Shown: positions 1 to 13,233, counted from the first letter of the stretch. The stretch: DNA of 64,000 nt from Sindora glabra (GCA_020226215.1 CM035226.1:67169455-67233454), one strand, 5' to 3'. The notes: generated by a model from the sequence alone, not told the origin. Program-made: numbers and translations.

Positions 1-2261
1 TAAACAGGAAGAAAATAACTTCTTATGGAATTAAGTGCTATGATCGATGTTTGTTATGTGCCTTAAATCCACAGTATCACTCTAATTCTAAAGGACAAGG
101 CCTTATCTTATTTAAGATATTTCTATAGTTATGATTTTATCAATTTATCCTTACTTATCATTTCTTATATGCAGAAATTTTGGCAGCATCTTCTTGTAGT
201 TCTCCAAGTGTATAAACTATACATCGGTATAATTCACACCCAAAGAATAGTTAAGATGCTAATAAATTTCTAAAATGTCAAACTAGAACCAAATAAATTG
301 TTAATAATAATTGTAAGACATATCTCAAACTGTCTAACTTTGTGAGATAATTCAAGGATTAGTTAATGTATAGAGATTAACTAACTCTTGAATGGGTATA
401 AGCTTACAATGCAAATATAAATATAATTCTATTTAAAATTATTATAAAAATATCTTTATAATAATTTTAAACTTGCATTACTATATTTTATAAGTACTGT
501 TATTCAAATGTATTATTTTCTAAATTATTGAATTTTTTAAATATCCTTATAAATTGATATGTTTAACATTTTTGAATTAAGAATTCAATTTTTTAACCTA
601 CTTTACTGCATTATTAAGATGCATAGTTTAACTTTTTTGACAAAACATATATTTCATGAATATTAGTAAATTTTTAAGTGTTCAAAGTTTTTAAATTTTT
701 ATGATTATATAATCGTTAAATTGACATGAATTGTACATTGTATGAGAATTCTTAATGACGTAAAAATTTAAATTCTTGCAATCTATTAAAATTTCCAATT
801 CATATCATCATAATATCTTCATTAGATACATTTGTAAGATTTAAATTTTTTATTTATACATTTTTATTAAAATATAGTTACTAAGTTATTTTTTATTTAA
901 AATTAGATTTTCATGTTAGCGATTGAAAATTATGTAAAATATGTCACAATAGTTATTATATTTTGTTATATATCTTTATGATTTGTGATTTTTTTTTTAA
1001 AATATATAATCATATATAATCTTATTGTTATTGCTTTGAGTGTCATTTGCATGTATTTTTTTTTTGTTCTTATTATGTATTTATATAATATCTAATATAA
1101 TTGTTGAACATATAAAAAAAATTAATTTTCAAGTATTTAAAAATTTTTATTCATATATTCAATATATGATTATTCAAATGTATTTTCATAATTTAAATTT
1201 TTTATGTTAACACATTTTCATTAATATGTGTTTATGAATTTATATTAACCCAAATATGATTTTTATTTTTAGAACCTAACGTTTATATAAATATATTATT
1301 TCAAATATATTTCTCTAATCGTTACATTTTTATAAGACATATTTGCATTTGTATAATTATTATTATTGTTTATTTTTATGATATCTACTTTTGTTGATCA
1401 TTGTATAAAAATATTGACTTTTTCAATCTATTGAAATGATTTATTTGTATATTCAATATTTTTTTATGTCTTCTACTTTCAATATCTCAATATTTTTTAA
1501 CTCATTTAATATACCAATTTGTTCTTTATTTGTATAAATGTTCCAAATTTTTTAAACTTTCAAAATATCTTATTCATATATTCATAATATTTTCATTAAA
1601 TATATTTATGACATTTGATTTCTTAATTATACATTTTCATTGAAATATTTTTACTAAGTTATATTGAATAATTTTAATTACGTACTTAAAATTTTATTCA
1701 TATATCAATATATTTTGTAAAATATGTTTATATAATCATCCTAATTTCATATATTATATTACTTCAATGTAATTAAGAATTTTGTACTCCTAAACTACAT
1801 CATAAACTCTAAGATTTATAAATAAAATCTCATAACAACTCAGTCTCATATTAACCTAAGTAAATAATTTATACACATATTGTATTATGTAAAATTACAA
1901 TTCAAGGGTTAATTAACAACAGCAAAATTTTTATTTATAAATTGTACATTAAAAAAAAACTACCTAAACACATTTAACATTTATAATATATAAAACTAAG
2001 CAAGATTTATTTCATACCAAAGTAATTACATCAAACTTCATTTCATATTATTTTCCTTATGAATTACATATTTAAATAAAATGTTATAAAATTTAATTCA
2101 CATATATCAATGAAAAAAATCTATTGAATAAATACTCTCTAAATGCTCATCATGAGTAATAATGAACAATAATAACAGCTAACAAATCAAAAATTATACA
2201 AATGAGAAATTATAATATATTGAAAATATATATGAATAGAAAATGTATTATATTATTAAAA
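1..2261. other. AT-rich stretch without a recognisable gene
   Basis: No reading frame of note and no domain is visible on either strand. The sequence is very AT-rich with short T and A runs. It may be the decayed interior of the CACTA element whose right arm follows, because that arm points leftwards into this region, but no transposase motif can be read here. Confidence 0.5.
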
Positions 2262-2958
2262 AAACTACCTTCCGCCTCTCTTGTCTTTAGCTCTACTGCT
2301 TCCCTATTCATTGCACAAAATGAGACTCAAATCATGCTAGAAGGTATTTATAGAAAGACCCTTCAATGACAATAAAATTCTCAGTCATCACTAAAGGGTC
2401 ATCAGTAAAAACTTCAAACCTTCATCGATGACAGTGTCATCATTATAAAATAGGATATTTACAAGTACAAGTTCCTATGTCACTCTTCAGCAATGACATT
2501 GCCATCAGTGAAAGTGAGAGTCTTTGACTTGCACTGACAACTAGTGTCATCGCTAAAAACTAGCACTAGAAATTGTTCCTTGCCTTTTAACAATGATATT
2601 TATCATCGCTAAAAAGTGACACAAAAACCTATGCCTTCACTTTCAACGATGACATTTGTCATCGGTGAAAGTTTAACTTTTTATCGATGACATATGAAAA
2701 TTTAATTTCCCTCCTAATATTTTTGGACAGTCTTTAATGATGAATGTAGTCATCAATAAAAGTCTAGAACCTTCACCGACAATTTTTGTTGTCATTAAAG
2801 CTTGCTTTTTTCCTACCAAGAATTTTGCAGTTTTAAAAAAATGGCACCCATTTTTTTAGGCATTATCGTTGATAAAATTCTAATTATGAATCACTGACGA
2901 TTGAATTTTTGTCATTGCAAAAACTATCTTCAATGTTGCCTTTTTTTTTCTTGTTGTG
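2262..2958 (-). mobile_element. CACTA (En/Spm-like) transposon terminal arm, element truncated by the window edge
   Basis: Read on the minus strand, the segment begins at 2958 with CACAACAAGAAAAAAA, one base off the usual plant CACTA tip CACTACAAGAAAA. The next 600 bases contain many short subterminal repeats of the type GATGACA/TGTCATCG in both orientations (for example near 2430, 2500, 2545, 2600, 2650, 2685 and 2745), which is the subterminal architecture that CACTA transposases bind. A TATA-like CTATAAATACC sits at 2353..2343 (minus), followed by a possible splice donor near 2265, so this arm probably carried the element's promoter. The opposite end was not found and probably lies left of the window. 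The family call rests on the tip and the repeat array only. Confidence 0.7.
2343..2353 (-). promoter_or_regulatory. Putative TATA box of the CACTA element
   Basis: CTATAAATACC on the minus strand lies directly inside the subterminal repeat array and points into the element. This is the expected place for the transposase promoter of a CACTA element. It is inferred from position and motif only. Confidence 0.4.
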
Positions 2959-3195
2959 TATGTTAGCTTATTTGGCTAAATTATAATGAACTAGCCTTGA
3001 TAGGCAATGCACTGCAATTATATGGTATTATCTTTACAGCAAGCTTTAAAGCCCAAGTAGCACGTAAGGTTAAAGAGTTTGATCAATAACATAATCCACG
3101 CATTGTGTATGGAGAGATTAATAAGGTGGCTCTGCCTACTAACTAGTTAGTTAAAATGCAATACTAATGCCTTGATCAAAAGAAACTTGGTAACT

Positions 3196-3456
3196 AGATG
3201 TGACGGAGTATTCCAAGATAAAGTTAGAACTTGGATATTAGGGTTATGTAAATTCATTGAAACTGTGGAGGTAGTTTTAGCTGAATTATAGGGCTTGTTT
3301 GTGGGGATAAAGATAGAATGGGATTTTAGTTAGAATAAAGTTATTTTTTAGATTGATTTAAACACTACTTTAAGTCTAGTAAAGTCTAGGTGTAAGAAAG
3401 CTCATCCATTTTACCCAATTGTAAGTTCTATTACAGAGTTAAAAAGGAAAGGCTAG
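3196..3456 (+). pseudogene. Broken RNase H-like (RVT_3) domain fragment of a plant retroelement-derived protein
   Basis: One frame reads continuously through about 86 codons with the signature of the plant RVT_3/RNase H-like domain found at the C-terminus of LINE polyproteins and in free-standing plant copies. It has a DGVFQD start, then TWILGLCKFI, then VVLAEL followed by GLFVGIKIEWDFS, then LSLVKSRCKKAHPFYPIV and ITELKRKG. Three in-frame TAG codons break it. Two fall where the family normally has tryptophan (after AEL, and after WDFS). The second Asp-bearing strand is preserved as ID after the third TAG. It is a dead remnant. The full domain with its upstream beta strand is not visible, so it may come from a LINE or from a stand-alone RNase H-like gene. 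Confidence 0.72.
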
Positions 3457-5289
3457 CAAATCAAACTCCAACACTATTACTAGTAAGCAAATTAGGTAGC
3501 ATATTACTTAGTAATTCTAGCTCATGAAAAGTAAAATTTGGATCCTCAAATCATGAAATTTAATAGTCCTCCCAATTAGTATGATAAGAAGCTAATAAGT
3601 GCTATGAGAGGTATTTTTTTCCTTAAATGATAGTAGTCTAGTTGTGTGGATGTTCCCCTTTGAACCAATAAAAAAGCTCTATCATCCATAATTTATATTA
3701 AATATTAACTTATTGATGTTAGGTTTATACTTTAACTTAAGGAATAAGAATCAACACAAAGAAAGTGTGAATTTGTCATTAGTAAAAGAGTTTAGAAATT
3801 TTGGAATTGATGGGGCTTTGATAAGAATGAACGTAAGACTAGTAACAATAACTTGAACCTTGTCGTGAGAGAATATATTGATCATTGGTTTCTTTTTTTC
3901 TTTTAAAAAATTTGAAAAAGAAAGAAGGTTGAATTAGCTTATGCTAAATTAGTTGGACCCCTCACATGAGTAGAGCTATTGAGAAGTCCACAATCGTGGC
4001 TTTTATGTTAGAAGTTCATTTAAATGTTGGCCAAGTCCAACCTAATTTGTGAAATTTGTGATCTACACAGGTCAATCTGCATTACTTTTCACTATTATAG
4101 TATTAATGTTCTAAATCAATCAGTAAATATTAGTTTATAAAAAAATTAATATTTATTTTGATATAATGATATTTTTTAAATTATATCAAAATTTAAAACA
4201 ACGGATAAGGAAAACTAACATCTAAATCTTAGGCTTCAAAAAACTACAACAATTATTAGTCAACTACCATTTAAAATACATTTCAAAAGATATATTAGAA
4301 ATTGCAAAGGATACAATGTCAATTATATTAAACATCCATAGTCTAAAAAGTATTTCAAAAGTCTCATTGAAAAATGAAGAATGATAAGACATCAGTCTTA
4401 ATTAATAACTATTATCTCAAAGTCATTTAATAAGTTGCATCAAATACCACAAAAGCATTTGATGTTTGTTTTATTTAATAATCAATAACTATTTTTTACC
4501 TATAAATCTTCCCTCTAAGTTTATCTTTCCACATAAGCTTTTTTGAAATCTCTCCAATACGCTCTTAAGCATGATAAATTTCATGTATAATGTTATTGTT
4601 GATCTCTCACTCTACTTTTATCAAGAAAGTATATAATAGAAGAACTTTAACCTTCATTTCTCTCCCATTATATACTTTCTCATTTCATATTAGGTAAATG
4701 TTAAATGAAAGAACTAGTCAATAAAATAACTATTTATCTCTCACTTTACTTTCATCAAAAGAGTGTACAAAAGGAATATCTTAACCTTCAATTCTCTCTC
4801 ATTATATACTCCTTCGTTTCCATATACAATGGGGGCAATTTTAGCAATAATACTAAAGTTTGTATTGAGCAAGAAGATTTTGATACATAATTTCTTTGTA
4901 TATTTATATATAAATGTGTAGTTTTTATTTATTAATGATTTATTATAGTTATTTTACATGAATTTATAGATATTGTTTCTCTTTGTTCATCAGTTTGACT
5001 TTCATTATGAATAGAGCAATAAATTTTTTTAAATTTATAAAAATTTTTTTCTTATCTATATATATGTTGTTTTTACTTAAAATTCTATATAGCCATTTGG
5101 ATTACACCAATTAACAAAGAGAAAACATATCAAAGCAAATATAATGTTTTGAGTTAAATTGTTTCATATTCAATTGTTTACACAATTGAAAGCTATAATA
5201 ATTGAAAAAGGCTCCACCTAAGAAATGACAAACATTAAAAAAGTCAATTTTTAGGACTAACCAACATCTAATATGATAGCATTAACTGT
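3457..5289. other. AT-rich stretch, no gene seen, one local duplication
   Basis: No domain-bearing frame is visible. The only structure noted is the tandem duplication listed separately. The short open frame at 4705..4890 lies inside that duplication, has no recognisable features and is not treated as a gene. Confidence 0.4.
4602..4835. repeat. Tandem duplication, period about 133 bp, two copies
   Basis: ATCTCTCACTCTACTTTTAT at 4602 recurs as ATCTCTCACTTTACTTTCAT at 4735. Both copies continue through a shared stretch containing TTAACCTTCA and CATTATATACT. The second copy diverges after about 4835. Confidence 0.7.
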
Positions 5290-5738
5290 AGAATTTAAGG
5301 ATGTATAAATGAATGCCATTTACAAAAAAAAGTTTAAATAAATGAATTTATAAAGTTTAAATAAATAAAATTGAAGAAGTCAAGATGTTTAAATGAATGA
5401 ATTTATAAAGAAATTTAACTAAATGAAATTGAAGATTTTTAAAAGAATGAAGCATAATGGAAAACAAACTTAAAATGTCAATTGTTATTGATGACCATTG
5501 TTGATGTCCATTTCAGACGTTATGACTCATATTATGCATTAAATTAAAATTAAAATGTCAATTTGTTTTTTATGACCATCGTGTATATCCTTTTCAATCA
5601 TTGTAACAATTTATCAATAATTTACATGTCATTTTATCATTTAATAGATGTCTCAAGTTATCACAATGATGGAAATGTCTAAAATTAAGATGCTAGTTTT
5701 AAATTAATAATTAATGTATAATTATTTTACTTTTAGCC

Positions 5739-5746
5739 TATAAATA
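5739..5746 (+). promoter_or_regulatory. TATA box inside the dispersed repeat
   Basis: TATAAATA followed by a CT-rich leader is conserved at the matching place in the inverted partner copy (32094..32087 on the minus strand). This suggests the ancestral element used it as its own promoter. Confidence 0.45.
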
Positions 5747-6791
5747 TGGCTCTCTTTTCTTATTTGAAATAAATTGATGATCTATGAAGATAACTCTCTT
5801 TTTATCAAAAAAAAAGGGCTTTTAAGTTACTTCATTCCATCGATTTTGTATTTAACAAAGTGTTTGATTTCTTCATTCGGTACGTGCCTTTAACTACCAT
5901 TGTGTTTCAATGTGAATAGAAGACATGTTGCTTGCTCTATATACTATCTTAAAATTGATAAAAATAAGTCATATTTATCTTATTTACGCTCTGCCAATTA
6001 GTACTTTGTGATTTTATGGTATTATTTTGAAACCTCTTAATATTTCATATATAAACAAAGCATATGATTGTGTGGAAGTTATAAATTATAGTAAATCATC
6101 AAAACTCACATCTTTATAAACCATGTTTCTACCCACCATAAGAGACACAGTTCACAAAGTTATAAGTTTTGATGCTCCGTAAACATATTGTAACTTAAGA
6201 ATTTTTGCACCACTATATTTTGCATTTATCAATGAAATTTTGAATGATTCTAGAACAATAGCTCAACAACAAATAGTATTAATTGGAAAAATACAAATAG
6301 GATTTATTTTATTAAGTTTGAGATAGCATATAGAACAAGTGGTTAGCATGTTCTTACATTGATAAACAAGGATAGTTAATGGTTCATAGCAAATGAAACA
6401 ATCAAGCAATATGAAGGAATCAAAAGTAAAGGATAATCACTTTTTCTTTTGATTTGTGTAGTACACTATGTATGTTTATTATAAATAAAAAGTTTATTGT
6501 TCATTATAAATAATAATTTTTTCTTTTTATATATTCATGTACTAATATAGAAATAAATAATATAGTAGAATTAATTTTTAATAAACTATCTTTTTTCTCA
6601 TGTTTTATTTACATTCAATTTATTATTATTTGTATCTATTTAATTGTACAAGAAAAATATTATAATTCAAAAAGGAATTTTAATGCTACCAATTTCACTT
6701 AAAGTAACTTAAATTAAAAAAAATTGATTGGTTTACAAAATGATATTGGTGTTTTTTTATAGGATTTAAACATAAAATATTATTATCTGTA

Positions 6792-6811
6792 TGTGTGTGT
6801 GTGTGTGTGTG
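6792..6811. repeat. (GT)n microsatellite
   Basis: About ten GT units. The related repeat copy carries (CA)n at 30796-30822 at the equivalent place, so the tract predates the split of the two copies. Confidence 0.9.
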
Positions 6812-8205
6812 ATATATATAAATTGTGTTTTGGGACTCTTGTTTGACATAAACTAAAAATTATAAATTCTAATGCATATAATACTTCAGAATGCTTATAG
6901 GAAGAGTTGTCCAAACAAAAAGAAATTTATTTTTTATTAAAAGATAATGACATTGATTTTTTCATAGAAACTAACATTGAATATTACTTAATAGAACAAC
7001 ATTGTTATATTACAAATGACAACATTTTACTTCGATTGACATCTAATATTATATTTTGATGTTGGTTTATTTTATAAATTGATGTGTAAACTTAGGCTAT
7101 AGATACGAATTGAGGATGAAGATATTAAAGTATGAAGTGAGTTGAAAATAAAAATAATAAAGCATAAAGTTATTTGCAAAATTTATTCTAAAACTTTGCA
7201 ACCCTAAAATAATTTTCTCTATCTAACAAGGCATGCTCTTAACTTTAAGATGATTCTCATTGATTTTATATTTTTATTCACTAATTATTATACAAAACTA
7301 AAGCTCAGATAACTCTTGGCTAAATATGTAAAATTTAGCACACATTAAAAAAGTATAGGACATAAATATAGGTATTTTTTCCCTCATATTTGTTCTTATA
7401 ATTTAGTTTTCTTTTATTTAATTTTATTTTGTTGCTATCATTTTGATATAACTTTTACAAGTTTGTACAAATAAGAAATTTTGATTTCATTCATCTTCTT
7501 TGACATTATTTCATTTTATTTATATGTAAATTTTAATATGCCAAATTTTATGAATGTTTATTTCATCTATAGGTATTGTATTTAAAAGGCTTTTCTAGGG
7601 TGCAAATCTCACATATTAAGTAATGAGTATCAAGATAAATTTAGCGAAGTACCCATCTTTGATTTTGGTATTGTATGTAAATTTTTACTATTTTCAATCT
7701 TTTATTATTTAGTTTATTATTTAGTTTATTCTTTGCAGTTGTTTAAATTAAGATTTTCTAGAGCAATAGATATCTACTTTTTATATTTGATTAAGAATAC
7801 AATAGAAATAGAAAGGATAGATAAGGCTAGTGTTTGGGATGATAAATTAAGGAACTAGGATTCAAGTCATGCGGATGGGGTTTGGGACAAGGGAGTGAGA
7901 CACTAAGGGTTAGGATTTGGGTGAATAGATGAAGTAGGTAGATATATAATATCGATTATTTAAATTAACAAACATGTTATTATGTGTATTAGACATTCGT
8001 TGTTAGAAAATAAATGACGTCTAATATCTTTTTGTTCAAGATTTTAGAAATATAAAAAATGTTAGTCTTCACATAATAAAAATCAACGTTTTTATATTTT
8101 ACAGCAATTTAAAATCAAACATGGAAATTACATATACTGTGATGCTCAATAAAAAGTTAGTTGATCTTCAATGTATAATTCACTAAACATCCGATATTTA
8201 TCTGC

Positions 8206-8771
8206 TACTTTGTAGTATTTTTTTAATTTTTAATTTTTAAATTTTTATATAAACCTAAAATTTTAATTTAAACAAAATTACACAGCATTCACTCACTTTT
8301 GATTATATAGGATTGTCATATGGACTATTCTAAATAATATTTTTAATTTTGTGACTATTTTATAATTGCTATATATATATATAATTTTTTTAAAAAATTA
8401 TTTATAATTTTTAAATATATTATAATATATTTATGAATGGATATGTAATATTTTAGAATAATCTGAATTTTTTTTATTTATAAACTTAAAATTTTTAAAT
8501 ATTTAAATTAAAAATTTTCACAAACCAATCTATTTACGGATAAACTTTTGCAAATAAAACTAAAATCTCCATGTTAAATTAAAGAAAAGTCCGCAAAATA
8601 TGCGGACCGGGTTCGCACAGCTCTACTCATTAGTTGCTGCCACGCCCACTTGGACTCTGTCAAAGAAAAGCCTCAAACAAGCCGGGTCCGGAGTTGTATG
8701 GGTTTCCAAATGTCCAAGTCTCATCAATCCAATCCAAATCGTTGAATCGAATTTTGAAGGGTGACTTGGCC
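8206..8771. other. AT-rich stretch ending in a GC-richer island
   Basis: 8206-8580 is A/T-run sequence without features. 8585-8765 is markedly richer in GC and unlike its surroundings, with GCGGACCGGGTTCGCAC and GCCGGGTCCGG as its most obvious words. No long frame or family motif was recognised. It could be a remnant of a gene leader or the end of a non-autonomous transposon. Confidence 0.35.
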
Positions 8772-9005
8772 CCTCTTATTTCATCGGAAACATAATTTTT
8801 TAAAAAAAAATTATTAATAATATATTAATAAAAAATAATAAATTATTTATATTGATAATTTAAAATTATTTAAACTTATGATGATAAAAATGTAATTTTT
8901 TAAAATAAAAAATTATTTTTTAATTCTTTTATAATTAAGATTAAATAAATAAAATATTTTCATACATTTTAACATTTTTATAATTAAATTGAATGGAAAA
9001 CAGTG
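8772..9005. mobile_element. Small AT-rich MITE-like element, family with copies at 10599 and 11668
   Basis: It starts with CTCTTATTTCATCGGAAA. Its AT-rich interior shares AAATAAATAAAATATTTTcA with the copies at 10599-10885 and 11668-12055, and it ends near TGGAAAACAGTG. It is non-coding. The class (hAT- or PIF-type MITE) is not settled because no clean target duplication was seen. Confidence 0.5.
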
Positions 9006-9059
9006 TCCTTTAAAAACAATCAAAGCCTTATTTCTTATAATGTTTCATGTCTGATCTAA

Positions 9060-9152
9060 CCAATTGAATTGCCCAAATTGGTGTAACAACATTATGTATT
9101 TGAGCCAATTGAATTGGCCAAATTCGTGTAACAACATTATGTATTTGAGAAG
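9060..9152. repeat. Tandem duplication of about 46 bp, two copies
   Basis: CCAATTGAATTGCCCAAATT followed by a GTGTAACAACATTATG block is repeated at once with two or three changes (second copy begins near 9106). Both copies end in TATTTGAG. Confidence 0.85.
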
Positions 9153-9187
9153 GGAAAAAATATAAATAAATAATCTAAAGTATAACT

Positions 9188-10100
9188 TGTGATTTATCTG
9201 AATGGAGAGAAATGAAATGAAGGGAGAAAAAAATAGGAAAAATTATATGCTATCTTTTCTCTTATTTGGAAGTTTTATTTAAGGAGATTAAGGAAATGAG
9301 AGTACATGACCACCTTTTCAAAGCTTTCCATTATTCAATATTTTATATTCCTCCAAATTTAAAGAATTTAGAAATTTATTTATTTAATTTACTATTTTAA
9401 CTCTATTTTATTCTTTAATTTATATTTATATTTATAATTTTTGTATTTCATCATTATTATTTTCATTAAAATAAAAAATATTATTTAGATTTTTAAGAAG
9501 TATTTAGCTCCTAAAAATATATATTATAATTTTGAAATTTTTTAAATAAAGAAAAAATTTATCTTGTTTATTTTTTATAATAATTAAACCTAATAATTGT
9601 GATTCATATTTATTTATCCATATCCATTCACTCTTATTTTGACTTATGCATGTTGACTTTAGGGTGAATGTAGTTAAGTCATTTCCTATATTGTTAAATA
9701 AAAATCATATTATGTTAACTCATAATAATTTTTTCTTAAAATTTTTTTGAAATAATTATAATATTATTATTTGTTGACTTACCATATCATTTTTCATAGA
9801 GAATTATTTTTAGAGAGAGAAAACATTCTATAAAAAAAACTGCATAAACATATTTTTAAAAAATATTTTCTTAATAATAAAAAATTCATTAATAAATTAA
9901 CTTTTTAAAATGGATAAAATTATAAAATTACAAGTTAGGTAGTGATATATTTTAGTTTAACTTTTTATTATTCTTCCTTACATAATTTTGGGGATCTAAA
10001 TAAGGGAGGAAAAATTAGGATTTAATCCTCCATTCTCCTTCTATCCATTTGTTTATTGTCTTCCATCGCTCCTCTTCTCATCCTAACTTTCAAACATACA
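9188..10100 (+). mobile_element. PIF/Harbinger-like MITE, older copy of the element at 37751-38633
   Basis: This segment runs collinear and in the same orientation with the 37751-38633 element. Both begin with a GAATGGAG/GGATGGAG block, share CATCATTATTATTTTCATT and an AATTGTGA(T/C)TCATATTTATTTA block, and end with a CT-rich stretch and a CAAACATAC-type terminus. The termini are more decayed than in the other copy and no target duplication is readable. It has no coding capacity. Confidence 0.65.
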
Positions 10101-10598
10101 ATTAGTATAAACATATCATTAGTATTACATAATTCTCTTAAAGTTTTAAAATTTACAAATAATTCCTTTGAAATTTTCAAAAAATTGAAATGTTAAAATT
10201 TCAATTAAGGGAAATAGAAAAATATACAAATGAATCGTTTATAACTTTTTTAGCCATTTTTTTAGTATAACGAAGCCAAAGAAGTAATGGAAAAGGAATA
10301 AAAGAAACACGTCTTAACTCTTTAAGTATAATTTAGTCAAGTTTTAGTAATAATTTATTTAAAATGCTTGCCTTTAGTAATATTATAGACGCTTTACAAA
10401 ATCAATTCTTTTGTTAAGAATTTATTTTAGATTAAAATGGATTGAATTCACCTTAAAAATAGCTAGCAAAAAATATGCGTCACTTATATGCCTTTTTTTT
10501 TCTATTTTTTCAAATTGAATTATTAATGTTTTCACTTTTTCAAAACTTCAAGTGTATTATTTATAGGCTTTGAAACTTCAAGAGGGTTATGTGACACT

Positions 10599-10885
10599 AA
10601 GGCTTCCATTTGTTTTGTTAGAAAGATTTTTTTATAGAAAAATATTATTTACATATATATATATATATATATAAGAGTTAAATATTACTTGTATTAATGA
10701 TTAAAATGAATGATATGTAGAAGCATAGTAGTTAAGAAAAGTAAAGTTCCTTTTGAAAATGAGGAAGTTTATCTTTAAACCCTTTATATTTAATATTAAA
10801 TAAATAAAATATTTTTACTTATTGTAATATTTTACATTTATATTTTGAGAAAAATATTTTTCATGGAATTAACAAATCTAAACCA
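10599..10885. mobile_element. Small AT-rich MITE-like element with internal (AT)n
   Basis: It opens with AAGGCTTCCATTTGTTTTGTTAG and holds (AT)n at about 10650-10672. It shares the TTATATTTAATATTA plus AATAAATAAAATATTTTTACTT block with 11918-11955 and ends near TCTAAACCAATCTT. It belongs to the same family as 8772 and 11668. Confidence 0.5.
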
Positions 10886-11667
10886 ATCTTTAGTGAGTTT
10901 ATTTATATTTTCCCTCATTTGTAAAAGTTTGCAATAATATATATATATCTATATATATTAAATATTTAAATTTTAATGTATGATATATCTTTTTGTTGGA
11001 TTATTAAGTTGACTGGTTAAATCCTTCACACAATAATTCATAATTTTTTCAGTTCATATTTTGGGCGGTTTCTAAACACAAGAGTTTTTATGTCTATAAA
11101 TACTCAATATAATCCTTTATTTATAAGGGTATGAATAAATACCAAATTTAATCTCTTATTTATCCTTCAAATTTTATAACTAGTACTATTAATTCATTAT
11201 TTTTACTTTTTCTATAATTATTTATCCCCTATCCACTTGTAATATTAAAATTAAATTAAAAAGATTAAAGTTGTTTGTTAAATTATATCTTAATAATATC
11301 AAATTCATGCTTTCTTTTTAATTATATTCCTTTTTTTATCATTTATTTTAGTATTATGAGTATATGGTAGGACTAATAATTTTAACAAAAATAAAAAAAA
11401 TTAATAATGTTAGTTTTGAAATCTAATGATATAATAATCACTACTTTTACAAATGAAGGACTAATAATTATATTTATTATACATTCCTTTTTATACTCAT
11501 TGGTACCATGTTGAGATATTGTCCATCAAAGATATATGTTCCTTGTAATTTGAGTAAACACTGTGTTTAATGCACGTTTGTATTATGTAAACTATATTCG
11601 AAAGAAATTGTAGATTAGTATGAGCAAGAAAAAAAAAAGTAATAAGTTTTCTGTATTATAACTCAGG

Positions 11668-12055
<388 letters not shown>

Positions 12056-12609
12056 GAACTTATTATCAAATAAAATTTTAGACAGCCCAAAAGGCCGTGA
12101 AAGCGAAAAATGCATTAGGATCCATTCATGAAACTCAGTAGATTCGACAATTATACTAACGGAATGATATTTTTTTTATATGCTTATCATATGAGAGGAA
12201 TGGTTTAAATCCTTCAACGCCCTCTTTTCCCTCGGAACGGAGGTGGCTCGTCTCAAATTTAAGATCACTTCGGCTCTGTTCTTTTTATTTAGAAAATATC
12301 TTTCGTTGAAAAAAATTGTTTCCGGATAATCAGAAAAAAATTAAACCAGTTATAAAATAATGATAATGATAATAATTAAAACTAAGAATGGAATGGACTT
12401 TCTAAATGCAATATAAAATGCCAATCCACTATTATTCTCTTCTTTTCTCAACTTATTCCAATACAAAGAAGAAAGGAAGGAAACACAGAGCTACGCATAG
12501 AGGGAACGAGATTAATTCCACACTGAGGGAACGATTACATGCAGTTCACTTCACTCAAGTGTCATCTTATTAGCTCAGTTTACGGAATCTAAGAAAGAGT
12601 TCCCAGACT

Positions 12610-13170
12610 TTAACATTCGACAACGCAATAACATTTGAAATCCAGGAAGCAAAATCCGTCAAGGGCGCCCTCATTTTGTTTGCAAGTCTCAGAACATTTG
12701 GACTTCGTTACTTCAAGACAAGGCCCCCCAAATGATCCACTTGGTCTAGTACACTGGTCCGCATCTACAACTTGTACCTCTGCGTATATATAATAGAATG
12801 AAAGAAACAAGATATTAATTATAACAGCTCATCAACATAGAATCTATAAACAATATTATGAATTACAATATGAAATCTTTCAAAAAAAAAAAAAAAGAGT
12901 TTTGAATGGTAGGAATCGTAGAATTACAATTTTTCATATGCAGATTATATATGGAATTTATACAAAATTACAACTTTTTTATAAAAAAAAAAAGCTATAA
13001 AATTTTATATACTAACTATATCATTTAAGTCAAGGCGTTATAAGAACTTTAAAATTTTAAATATCTATATCTATATATATGAACCCACCGGTGGAGAAAA
13101 CAAGAAAAGCAATGCAGATGAAGGGAATGAAGAAAGTGGCGAATTTAGGTAGAGAAAAGAAAGCTGCCAT
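12610..13170 (-). CDS. Plant defensin precursor (two exons: 13170..13089 and 12779..12610)
   Basis: Secreted cysteine-stabilised alpha-beta peptide of the plant defensin (gamma-thionin) family, which typically acts against fungi outside the cell. Exon 1 starts MAAFFSLPKF and encodes a hydrophobic signal peptide (residues 4-26). It ends ACC G|GT in phase 1. The 309-base intron ends ACGCAG. Exon 2 carries the mature domain and a TAA stop, giving 83 residues. Cysteines fall at 37, 48, 56, 60, 71, 77, 79 and 83, with spacing C-x10-C-x7-C-x3-C-x10-C-x5-C-x-C-x3-C. That gives the CxxxC, GxC (GFC) and CxC core, plus the usual EGA before GxC. The C2-C3 gap is two longer, and the C5-C6 loop shorter, than in classic radish-type defensins. 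Cleavage after VVDA would leave about 49 residues. The intron after the signal peptide is the standard defensin arrangement. Nothing is broken, so the gene is probably active. Its target cannot be told from sequence. Confidence 0.93.
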
Positions 13171-13233
13171 TTTGATAAGTGTCTGCAATCAATTAATACA
13201 GGTCGATATATGGTGCTTTAGTTAGTGTGTGTG

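Larger units (their letters stand above)
5290..8205 (+). repeat. Long dispersed repeat, copy 1 (inverted partner at 29390-32560)
   Basis: This segment aligns by eye, with many substitutions and small gaps, to the reverse complement of 29390-32560. Shared landmarks in the same order are the AAATGAATG-rich block (5300-5450), TATAAATA (5739-5746), GTACTAATATAGAAATAAAT near 6540, a (GT)n tract at 6792-6811, and the GGTTTGGG block near 7880. The TATA box followed by a CT-rich leader resembles a retroelement LTR promoter, but no protein domain, terminal TG..CA pair or target duplication could be read, so the class is undecided. Confidence 0.65.

Noticed and set aside
4705..4890. 61-codon plus-strand frame
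   Set aside because: It lies inside a local tandem duplication, has no domain, and its composition matches the surrounding AT-rich DNA.
13089..13170. Treating the defensin as a single-exon gene starting at 12810
   Set aside because: The frame upstream of 12779 (MFLSFYYIYA) is intron sequence. A proper signal-peptide exon with a phase-matched donor lies at 13170..13089, under a TATA box.
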